From an uncultured Clostridia bacterium (GTDB taxonomy: Bacteria; Bacillota; Clostridia; Oscillospirales; CAG-272), in contig CANQMJ010000075.1 of NCBI GenBank assembly GCA_947624945.1, positions 1 through 11,437 of the forward strand: a DNA stretch of 11,437 nt, in the 5' to 3' direction. A model generated the notes under the pieces. It was not told the origin of the DNA. It saw only the letters and a list, made by a program, of their open reading frames with translations, and did not search any database. Positions 1 to 6,014 of the stretch are shown in pieces (positions within the stretch are counted from its first letter, which is position 1; each line of letters begins with the position of its first letter). Both the position numbers and the translations under genes were made by a program.

Positions 1-187
1 CCGATGCGCCGGGCAACCGGCGCATCCTGTAAACCCTATCCGAAGCAACGCCCCCAACCGCCGAGAACATTCTCGCATCTGCCCGATGTATGGCGGGGGG
101 CGGCACGGGACATTGTCCCGGAGCGGCGCGGAGACGCGCCGCAAAGATAGATGACAGCGCACGACAGAACCCGGCTTACAGACCGCG
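1..187 (+). ncRNA. rnpB: RNase P RNA, 3' part (5' end outside window)
   Basis: Catalytic RNA that removes 5' leaders from pre-tRNAs. Recognition rests on two conserved stretches that match the E. coli RNA. Around 28-47, TGTAAACCC followed by GAAGCAA corresponds to GGTAAACTCCACCCGGAGCAA. At 145-184, AGATAGATGAC and then ACGACAGAACCCGGCTTA is the conserved 3' end. Structure agrees: a 10-bp hairpin at 3-26 with a GCAA tetraloop (probably P14), an 8-bp hairpin at 123-142 with a GAGA tetraloop (probably P18), and pairing of CGCCCC near 49-54 with GGGGCG near 97-102 (probably P15). Smaller stems lie at 62-75 and 106-120. The 5' half, including one strand of the pseudoknots and P1, lies upstream of the window, so the exact 3' end (about 184-190) is approximate. 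No GGU triplet is seen in the P15/L15 region. Confidence 0.93.
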
Positions 188-188
188 T

Positions 189-229
189 CGCCAAAGCTCC
201 CGCGAAATTCGCGGGAGCTTTGGCGTTTT
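189..229 (+). terminator. Intrinsic terminator of rnpB
   Basis: Perfect inverted repeat 189-206 / 208-225 around a single A. In RNA the innermost pairs must open, leaving a stem of roughly 16 bp. TTTT follows at 226-229. It starts right where the RNase P RNA ends, and the next promoter is downstream of it. Confidence 0.92.
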
Positions 230-256
230 CCGCGCAAAAAATAAACGTCCGCGGGG

Positions 257-285
257 TTTACAAATCACTCGCATCAGTATATAAT
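257..285 (+). promoter_or_regulatory. Sigma-A-type promoter for the cysE operon
   Basis: TTTACA at 257-262 and TATAAT at 280-285 are separated by exactly 17 bp. Transcription should begin near 292, giving a leader of about 30 nt before cysE. That is too short for a T-box or riboswitch. The leader contains only a small inverted repeat, GACAA/TTGTC, at 295-306. Confidence 0.88.
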
Positions 286-321
286 ATAGGGTAAGACAAA
301 ATTGTCTGCGAGGTATTTTCG

Positions 322-1053
322 ATGAAAAAAAGCAGGATAAGCGGGACCGAGCTGTTTTTACACGACGCCGCCCGCGCATCGCTCAAGCTTCACGACGCGG
401 CGAAAAACGCTGTCGACGAGGTGAAGCGCGACGTGAAAGCGGTCCGCGACCGCGACCCCGCGGCAAAAAACGACTTCGAGGCGCTCGTCCTCTACCCGGG
501 CGTACACGCGATATGGGCGCACAGGATATCGCACGCGCTATATAGGCGCGGCTGGTACACGACGGCGCGAGCCGTCAGTCAGGCGTCGCGGTTCTTCACC
601 GGCATCGAGATACACCCCGGCGCCAAGATCGGGCACGGTCTTTTCATCGACCACGGCGGCGCCGTCGTCATAGGCGAGACGGCAGAGATAGGCGACGACT
701 GCACGCTTTATCAGTGCTGCACGCTCGGCGGCACGGGCAAGGAATGCGGCAAACGCCATCCGACGCTCGGCAACGGCGTCATGGTCGGCGCAGGCGCAAA
801 GGTGCTCGGCGCCATCACCGTAGGCGACAACGCCAAGATCGCGGCAGGCGCGGTAGTGCTCAAAAACGTGCCGGCTGACAGTACCGCCGTAGGCATACCG
901 GCGCGCACCGTCCGCCGCAACGGCGAACGCGTGACGGACAGTCTCGACCACGTCCACATCCCCGACCCGGTCGCGTCCAAGATCCATACGCTCGAAGCGG
1001 AGATATCGTCGCTGCGCCGCCGCATCGACGAGCTCGAAGAAGAAAACAAATGA
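322..1053 (+). CDS. cysE: Serine O-acetyltransferase
   Basis: Transfers acetyl from acetyl-CoA to L-serine, giving O-acetylserine for cysteine synthesis in the cytoplasm. The 243-residue protein has the family N-terminal helical part (DRDPAAKNDFEALVLYPG, then WAHRISHALYRRG). A left-handed beta-helix of hexapeptide repeats follows from about residue 93 to 195 (IEIHPGAKIGHGLFIDHGG, VVIGETAEIGDD, TLGGTGKE, KRHP, VMVGAGAKVLG, GIPARTV). The catalytic His is His111 in FIDHGG; His98 and His146 match conserved family positions. The ATG is preceded by GAGG at 310-313, and no other ATG occurs in frame before the catalytic domain, so this start is firm. Two extras stand out against short CysE/EpsC proteins: about 28 residues, helical and charged, ahead of the usual start, and a C-terminal heptad-like helix (about 217-243, IHTLEAEISSLRRRIDELEE) that may form a coiled coil. 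First gene of a four-gene operon. Confidence 0.95.
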   Translation: MKKSRISGTELFLHDAARASLKLHDAAKNAVDEVKRDVKAVRDRDPAAKNDFEALVLYPGVHAIWAHRISHALYRRGWYTTARAVSQASRFFTGIEIHPGAKIGHGLFIDHGGAVVIGETAEIGDDCTLYQCCTLGGTGKECGKRHPTLGNGVMVGAGAKVLGAITVGDNAKIAAGAVVLKNVPADSTAVGIPARTVRRNGERVTDSLDHVHIPDPVASKIHTLEAEISSLRRRIDELEEENK

Positions 1054-1069
1054 GAGGAAGTGCAAATAA

Positions 1070-2326
1070 ATGATCTGCAAACGCTGTTTCCAGATGTCGG
1101 ACGACGACCTTAAGGTCTGCCCATACTGCGGCGCGCCGCTGACCGACGACGCGCCGGCAGAAAATGCGCAAGGCCACGATGTCAACACCGCCGACAAAAG
1201 CGAATATAGAGAACAGGAAACGCAAAACACCGCAAACGCACAAGACAACAACGGCAGCGACGGCACGTATACGCCGCCGCAGATGCCGCAGTCGCCAAAC
1301 GGCGACTATCACGTCCCGCAGGGCAACAGCTACGGCTATAACTACAACTATATGCCGCCGTACGGCTATCAGGGCAGAACGCCGCCCCCGTACGTGCCGC
1401 CCGTAAAGCCGCCGCAGACGAAGGCGCAGCGCTTCTTCTCCGGCATCGGTCATGCCGCCGCATACGTCGCACTGTTCTTCTTCTGTCAGATCGTCGTCAC
1501 GATGGCAGTCACGATGGTCGTCACATTCAACACAACGTCGGAGGTAACGCAGAAATATCTCGAGCAGTACGGCGAACAGGCTCTCTATGATCAGAATTTC
1601 ATCGCCATGATACAGGGCGAGGTCGAAGGACGCGTCTACGAGTCGCTCACCGACGGCGTGATCCTGAACGTGATCTCGATCGTGTCGTCGCTCATAACGG
1701 TCGCCGCCGTGATGCTCGTCGGAAAGGTAAAGCGCCGCACTATATCCGATCACATATGGCTCTACCCGCCGCGCTCATGGAAGATACTGCTCGTATTCCC
1801 CGCCGCCGTCGCGCTGCAGTACATCATCGTGATGCTCATAAACGTGATACCGTGGCCCGACGCGATAGTCGAGCAGTTCAACGAGACCTACAACTTCATC
1901 GACAACAGTCCGCTCTGGCTGTCTGTTCTCTCGACCGTACTGCTCGCGCCGATAACGGAGGAGATCATCTTCCGCGCATGCGTATACGGACGGCTTCGCC
2001 GCGGCATGCCCGTGCTTGCCGCCGGCATAATCAGTGCGTTCACGTTCGGACTCGCGCACGGCGTCGTCATCGCCGTATTCTACGCGACGCTGCTCGGACT
2101 CATACTCGCCTACGTATATGAGAAGTTCGGCACGATACTCGCGCCGATGCTCTTGCATATCGGCTTCAACAGCGCAAACTACATTCTCCTTCCCGTGACG
2201 AACGACGGCGTCAGCGACAGTGTGAGACTCATAGCGCTCGCCGTGTCCGCCGTCGTGTTCATCGTCTGCGCCGCCGTGATAATGCTTTCCGACGTCGGCA
2301 GAAAAGAAAAGGAAACAAACGAATAA
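1070..2326 (+). CDS. Zinc-ribbon CPBP-family intramembrane metalloprotease
   Basis: Membrane protein of the CPBP (CAAX protease/bacteriocin-processing, Abi) family. The 418 residues open with a zinc ribbon (Cys3, Cys6, Cys17, Cys20). A disordered linker rich in Gln, Asn, Pro, Tyr and Gly follows to about residue 115 (PPYGYQGRTPPPYVPP). Several hydrophobic segments begin near residue 125. The protease motifs are intact: the EExxxR motif in TEEIIFR (Glu297, Glu298, Arg302), FxxxH at Phe326-His330, and HxxxN at His363-Asn367. Members cleave prenylated or other membrane substrates, or act in bacteriocin self-immunity; the substrate here cannot be told. AGAGGAAG at 1053-1060 is the ribosome binding site, and the gene begins 16 bases after cysE, inside an operon with cysE and cysS. 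A region of about 60 residues between the first two hydrophobic blocks (FNTTSEVTQKYLEQYG onward) may be extracytoplasmic. Family assignment is firm; the role is unknown. Confidence 0.9.
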   Translation: MICKRCFQMSDDDLKVCPYCGAPLTDDAPAENAQGHDVNTADKSEYREQETQNTANAQDNNGSDGTYTPPQMPQSPNGDYHVPQGNSYGYNYNYMPPYGYQGRTPPPYVPPVKPPQTKAQRFFSGIGHAAAYVALFFFCQIVVTMAVTMVVTFNTTSEVTQKYLEQYGEQALYDQNFIAMIQGEVEGRVYESLTDGVILNVISIVSSLITVAAVMLVGKVKRRTISDHIWLYPPRSWKILLVFPAAVALQYIIVMLINVIPWPDAIVEQFNETYNFIDNSPLWLSVLSTVLLAPITEEIIFRACVYGRLRRGMPVLAAGIISAFTFGLAHGVVIAVFYATLLGLILAYVYEKFGTILAPMLLHIGFNSANYILLPVTNDGVSDSVRLIALAVSAVVFIVCAAVIMLSDVGRKEKETNE

Positions 2327-2342
2327 TTCATAGGAGACCCAA

Positions 2343-3773
2343 ATGCTCGAACTGTATAATTCACTGTCCCGCACGCGCGAGACGTTCAAACCTATAAACG
2401 AAGGCCGCGTCGGCATGTATACGTGCGGACCGACCGTCTACCACTTCGCCCACATAGGCAATCTCCGCACCTACATCATGGAGGACGTCCTCGACCGCTA
2501 CCTGCGGTATTCGGGCTATGACGTCAAGCGCGTCATGAACATCACCGACGTCGGACACCTGTCCGGCGACTCCGACGACGGCGAGGACAAAATGGTCGCG
2601 GGCGCGCGCCGCGAGCACAAGACGGTGCTCGAGATCGCCAAATTCTACACGGACGCATTCTTCGAGGACTGCAAAAAGCTCAACATACGCCGTCCCGACG
2701 TCGTCGAACCGGCGACGCACTGCATCGGCGAGTACATCAGGATAATAAAAAAGCTGCTCGATACGGGTTACGCGTACGTGTCGGACGGCAACGTCTACTT
2801 TGACACGTCGAAGCTCGGCGAATACTACGTATTCAACCGCCAGAACGAAGAGGACCTCGCCGTCGGCGTCCGCGAGGGCGTCGAGGAGGACAAGGCAAAG
2901 CACAACAAGACCGACTTCGTTCTGTGGTTCACGAAGAGCAAATTCGAGGATCAGGAGCTCAAATGGAACTCGCCGTGGGGCGTCGGCTACCCGGGCTGGC
3001 ACATCGAATGCTCCGCGATCTCGATAAAGCATATCGGCGAATACCTCGACATCCACTGCGGCGGCATCGACAACGCGTTCCCGCACCACACTAACGAAAT
3101 CGCGCAGTCCGAGTCGTATCTCGCTCACAAATGGTGCAACTACTGGTTCCACGTCCTGCACCTCAACACGACGAGCGGCAAGATGTCGAAGTCGACGGGC
3201 GAATTCCTCATACTCAAAACGCTCGAGGACAAGGGCTACGCCCCCGTCGTCTACCGCTTCTTCTGCCTGCAGTCCCATTACCGCAAATCGCTCGTGTTCT
3301 CGTACGAAGCGCTCGACAACGCGCGCGGCGCTTACGACAAGCTGATCTCCCGCATCGCGCAGCTCGACGGCGGCGCGAACGAAGTCGACGCCGCGTCGTT
3401 CGACGCATACAAGGCTCGATTCGTCGAAGCCATGGACTCCGACCTGAACACGTCCCTTGCGATAACTGCCGTATACGACGTGCTCAAAGCCGACATCGAC
3501 GATGCGACTAAGCTTGCGCTTCTCGACGACTTTGACCGCGTCCTGTGCCTCGACCTCTGCAAAAACGCGTCCGCAAAGCGCGCCGCCGACGCGCTCGCGC
3601 AGCAGCAAAAGTCCGGCGACCCCGAGATTCTCGCCGCCATCGAGCGCCGCGCCGAGGCAAAGCGCAACCGCGACTTCGCGCTCGCTGACGCAATCCGCGA
3701 CGAGCTCGCCACGCGCGGCATAACTCTTATCGACACGAAGAACGGCACCGAGTACCGCATTGAGCAGAAATGA
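2343..3773 (+). CDS. cysS: Cysteinyl-tRNA synthetase
   Basis: Class I aminoacyl-tRNA synthetase that activates cysteine with ATP and charges tRNA-Cys in the cytoplasm. At 476 residues it has the usual family length. The N-terminal Rossmann domain carries zinc ligand Cys28 (MYTCGPTVY) and the HIGH-class signature HIGN at 37-40. Further zinc ligands are expected in HIECSAIS and HHTNEIAQ, and the KMSKS loop is at residues 280-284 (GKMSKSTGEF). A helical C-terminal anticodon-binding region follows, ending with the family pattern RRAEAKRNRDFALADAIRDE. AGGAG at 2332-2336 lies six bases before the ATG. It is third in the operon and ends in an ATGA overlap with the next gene, implying translational coupling. 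All expected motifs are present and nothing suggests a broken gene. Confidence 0.98.
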   Translation: MLELYNSLSRTRETFKPINEGRVGMYTCGPTVYHFAHIGNLRTYIMEDVLDRYLRYSGYDVKRVMNITDVGHLSGDSDDGEDKMVAGARREHKTVLEIAKFYTDAFFEDCKKLNIRRPDVVEPATHCIGEYIRIIKKLLDTGYAYVSDGNVYFDTSKLGEYYVFNRQNEEDLAVGVREGVEEDKAKHNKTDFVLWFTKSKFEDQELKWNSPWGVGYPGWHIECSAISIKHIGEYLDIHCGGIDNAFPHHTNEIAQSESYLAHKWCNYWFHVLHLNTTSGKMSKSTGEFLILKTLEDKGYAPVVYRFFCLQSHYRKSLVFSYEALDNARGAYDKLISRIAQLDGGANEVDAASFDAYKARFVEAMDSDLNTSLAITAVYDVLKADIDDATKLALLDDFDRVLCLDLCKNASAKRAADALAQQQKSGDPEILAAIERRAEAKRNRDFALADAIRDELATRGITLIDTKNGTEYRIEQK

Positions 3774-4969
3774 AAGATAACGGCAAAAAGCGCCGCCGTC
3801 ACCGCTTCAAAGCGCCGGCGGCGTGGCTTTATTATCCCGCGGTCGCGATAATCGGCATATTCATGCGCATCCGCTACCGCGTGAGGCTCGACAAAAAAGC
3901 GTTCGCCGACCTGCACGGTCCGGCGCTGCTTCTGTGCAATCACCTCTCCAACTTCGACCATTTCCTCGTCGCGATGGCGGCTTACCCGCACCGTGTCACG
4001 TTCGTTTTGAGCGCGCACTTCATGACTAAGCGCATACTGCGCCCGATCCTGCGTCTCTTGCATGTCATAACGAAGCGCATGTTCGACTCCGACGCGGGGA
4101 CGGTGTTAAATATGATGCGCGCGGCGCGCGACGGACGCATACTCGCGCTTTTCCCCGAGGGGCGGCTGACGTGGACGCCTCACTCGATGCGGATAACGTC
4201 CGGCACCGCCGACCTTATCGCGAAGCTCAAAGTCGACGTATACCGCGTGACGCCGACGGGAGCGGCGCTTACGTTCCCGAAATGGGGACGCGGCTCGCGC
4301 CGCGGCAGAATAACTGTCGAGACGGAGAAGATACTGTCCGCCGCCGACATACCGTCGATGACAAAGGATGAGATATTCGCCCTCATCTCGGACAAGCTGC
4401 GCCACGACGACGAGGCATCGTGCCGCGGGGTGAAATTCGCGTGCCGCGACACGACTGCGGGGCTTGACGGCATACTCTATAAATGTCCCGTCTGCGGCGC
4501 AGAATACGCGCTCGAAACGCGCCGCTCTCGCATAAAATGCGCTGCGTGCGGACTTGACGCGTCGCTGTCGCGCGACTACGTCATAACGGACGCGCCGTTT
4601 GCGTCGATTTACGAGTGGTACATGTGGCAATACCGTAGTCTCGACATTACGCGGACGCTGACGGGACGCTTCCGCGTAGGCGGCATCGGCGAGGACGGCT
4701 ACGAGAGCCGCGACCTCGGCGAGGCAGTCTGCTCGCTCGACGCTGATACGTTCACCTTCGACGGCACGTTCCGCGGCGAGCCGCTGTCGTTCACTGTGGC
4801 GACGTCCGAGATCACGGCATTGCCTATCTCTGTCGCCGACCATTTCGACATCTACCGCGACAAGACGCTTTTCCACCTGTACCCGCTCCCCGACCCGCGC
4901 GTCACGGTCGAATGGGCGATGTTCGTCGACCGCCTGACCGACCTCCGCCTCGGAGATGTTGGGAAGTAA
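3770..4969 (+). CDS. PlsC-type acyltransferase with C-terminal zinc ribbon and beta-rich domain
   Basis: Likely 1-acylglycerol-3-phosphate or related lysophospholipid acyltransferase acting at the cytoplasmic membrane. After a basic N-terminus (KKRRRHR) and a hydrophobic stretch (about 16-34), the PlsC domain shows the catalytic NHx4D motif (Asn57, His58, Asp63 in NHLSNFDH) and the glycerophosphate-binding motif FPEGR (128-132). The acyltransferase part ends near residue 225. About 170 further residues follow: a four-cysteine zinc ribbon (Cys239, Cys242, Cys257, Cys260) and then a beta-strand-rich stretch (about 285-395) with alternating hydrophobic residues, resembling a PH/GRAM-like sandwich. 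That resemblance is my inference. Ordinary PlsC proteins are about 200-260 residues, so the tail is an addition. The start overlaps the cysS stop by four bases and has only a weak ribosome binding site, consistent with coupling. Exact acyl acceptor unknown. Confidence 0.85.
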   Translation: MKDNGKKRRRHRFKAPAAWLYYPAVAIIGIFMRIRYRVRLDKKAFADLHGPALLLCNHLSNFDHFLVAMAAYPHRVTFVLSAHFMTKRILRPILRLLHVITKRMFDSDAGTVLNMMRAARDGRILALFPEGRLTWTPHSMRITSGTADLIAKLKVDVYRVTPTGAALTFPKWGRGSRRGRITVETEKILSAADIPSMTKDEIFALISDKLRHDDEASCRGVKFACRDTTAGLDGILYKCPVCGAEYALETRRSRIKCAACGLDASLSRDYVITDAPFASIYEWYMWQYRSLDITRTLTGRFRVGGIGEDGYESRDLGEAVCSLDADTFTFDGTFRGEPLSFTVATSEITALPISVADHFDIYRDKTLFHLYPLPDPRVTVEWAMFVDRLTDLRLGDVGK

Positions 4970-4975
4970 GGATTC

Positions 4976-5039
4976 TATGGGGAAAGGAACTTCTTGAAAG
5001 AAGTTCCTTTCCCCATACCCCTATCTTCAAGAACTTTCC
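4976..5039. repeat. Three-armed palindromic intergenic repeat, copy 1
   Basis: Begins seven bases after the acyltransferase stop. Arms 4976-4995 and 4998-5017 are perfect inverted copies (20 bp). They are followed by the linker ACCCCTAT (5017-5024, sharing one base with the second arm) and a third arm at 5025-5039. The reverse complement of that third arm (GGAAAGTTCTTGAAGA) is an imperfect copy of the first arm, so arm 1 could pair with either arm 2 or arm 3. The same layout occurs at 5935-6005. No T-tract follows the perfect stem directly, so this is not a textbook terminator, though it may still end or stabilise the cysE operon transcript. Confidence 0.8.
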
Positions 5040-5122
5040 ATGACCATTTTTTATTTTTACAAATTAAACGAAAACAATATCCTCAGAGATAGCTTAAGAT
5101 AATCACTAATCGGTCCGCTTTT

Positions 5123-5236
5123 GTGCGAGGAGCATCTCCTCACTGCGTTCGGAGCTGCCACACTTTTCGCTGTGCGAAAAGTGTCGGAGGTTTGGAGCGT
5201 AAGCGACAAAACTCCTACCTTTCTACAAAAAGGGGC
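5123..5236. repeat. Structured noncoding element, possible dispersed repeat
   Basis: Lies in the 384-bp gene-free stretch 4970-5353. It contains GAGGAG-CAT-CTCCTC at 5127-5141, a perfect 11-bp stem ACACTTTTCGC/GCGAAAAGTGT at 5160-5184 with a three-base loop, an imperfect pairing of GGAGGTTT (5186-5193) with AAAACTCC (5209-5216), and the palindrome GGGGCCCC near 5231. A 66-codon open frame runs through it but has no ribosome binding site or recognisable protein. The stacked stem-loops look like a mobile or dispersed intergenic repeat, but only one copy is in the window. Between this and the upstream repeat, 5041-5110 is AT-rich and I see nothing in it. Confidence 0.45.
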
Positions 5237-5302
5237 CCCAACATAAGAAGTTTCCCTATCCTTAAACTTTTTCTTTTCACCACCATCCCATCACTCCACC
5301 GA

Positions 5303-5331
5303 TTGACATATCGCCGCGGCTAATGTATAAT
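5303..5331 (+). promoter_or_regulatory. Consensus promoter of the flavoredoxin-like gene
   Basis: TTGACA at 5303-5308 and TATAAT at 5326-5331, both perfect consensus, with a 17-bp spacer. Transcription should start near 5338, only about 15 bases before the ATG, with AGGAGGG at 5341-5347 as ribosome binding site. A strong, apparently constitutive promoter with no room for an RNA switch. Confidence 0.92.
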
Positions 5332-5353
5332 TATTGCAATAGGAGGGTTTACT

Positions 5354-5917
5354 ATGAGAAACAAAATAAAGATAACGGAAGGCATTTTTCCGATGCCTGT
5401 GCTGATGGTCGCCACCTACAACGACGACGGCAGCGTAAACGTAATGAACGCCGCATGGGGCACGATGCAGGAGCGCGACACAGTGGCGCTGAATCTGTCA
5501 AGGACGCATAAAACCGTGCAGAACATCGAAAAGCGGCGCGCCTTTACGGTCAGCATCGCCGACGCCGCGCATGTGAAGGAGGCCGACTATTTCGGCATCG
5601 AATCGGGAAACAAAGAGCCGAACAAACTCGCAAGAGCGGGACTTACCGCGTCAAAGTCGGAGACTGTCGACGCGCCGGTGATAAACGAATTCCCGCTCTG
5701 CCTCGAATGTGAATTCATCGAATATCAGGAAAACGAATACGGCTGCGGCGTTATCGGCAAGGTAGTCGGCGTAACCGCCGACGAACGCGTCATGCCGAAC
5801 GGAAAGCTCGACATGTCGCTGGTCGACGCGATAGCGTTCGACCCGTATACCCACGGCTATTACAGGGTGTCCGAACGTGTCGGCGATGCGTTCAAAGACG
5901 GCTTAAATCTGATGTGA
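5354..5917 (+). CDS. Flavoredoxin-like flavin reductase domain protein
   Basis: Predicted FMN-binding split-barrel protein of the flavin reductase-like/flavoredoxin family, a small cytoplasmic electron-transfer or NAD(P)H:flavin oxidoreductase protein common in anaerobes. The 187 residues show the family pattern: MPVLMVATYNDDGSVNVMNA near the N-terminus (residues 14-33), WGTMQERDTVALNLSRTHKT (flavin-contacting region), a middle ADYFGIESGNKEPNKLARAG stretch, then PLCLECEFIEY and late barrel strands (GKVVGVTADERV). Length fits the family. Start is firm: AGGAGGG lies six bases upstream and a perfect promoter lies just before it. Monocistronic, bounded downstream by the second palindromic repeat and convergent to the carbonic anhydrase gene. 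The physiological electron partner cannot be inferred from the neighbours. Confidence 0.88.
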   Translation: MRNKIKITEGIFPMPVLMVATYNDDGSVNVMNAAWGTMQERDTVALNLSRTHKTVQNIEKRRAFTVSIADAAHVKEADYFGIESGNKEPNKLARAGLTASKSETVDAPVINEFPLCLECEFIEYQENEYGCGVIGKVVGVTADERVMPNGKLDMSLVDAIAFDPYTHGYYRVSERVGDAFKDGLNLM

Positions 5918-5934
5918 TTTTTATTGAAATAATT

Positions 5935-6005
5935 TTTGAGGGAAGGAAAACTTTTTACAAAAAGTTTTCCTTCCCTCAAACTCCTATTCTTTCAAAAACT
6001 TTTCC
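5935..6005. repeat. Three-armed palindromic intergenic repeat, copy 2
   Basis: Occupies the gap between two convergent genes (stops at 5917 and 6015). Arms 5935-5956 and 5959-5980 are perfect inverted copies (22 bp) with a two-base centre. The linker ACTCCTAT (5980-5987) differs by one base from copy 1. The third arm (to 6005) has a reverse complement, GGAAAAGTTTTTGAAAGA, that imperfectly copies the first arm. Arm sequences differ from copy 1 while pairing is fully kept, which points to a conserved structure. It may serve as a two-way transcription barrier, but neither side has a T-tract directly after the stem. Confidence 0.8.
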
Positions 6006-6014
6006 TAACCCAAA

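Noticed and set aside
90..379. Small open frames over 90-284 and 176-379
   Set aside because: They cover the RNase P RNA, its terminator and the cysE promoter.
538..1753. Minus-strand open frames opposite cysE and the CPBP gene
   Set aside because: They are antisense to well-supported genes, have no ribosome binding sites, and are Arg-rich or low complexity.
2361..3608. Long minus-strand open frame of 415 codons opposite cysS
   Set aside because: It mirrors a complete cysS with all catalytic motifs. Its composition (Val/Arg/Asp-rich, no domain) is typical of antisense frames in GC-rich genes.
5123..5323. 66-codon plus-strand frame in the intergenic region
   Set aside because: It runs through stem-loop structures and into the flavoredoxin promoter, has no ribosome binding site, and resembles no protein.
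4976..6005. Calling the two palindromic repeats ordinary intrinsic terminators
   Set aside because: No T-tract directly follows the perfect stems on either strand, and the shared linker plus third arm points to a repeat family.
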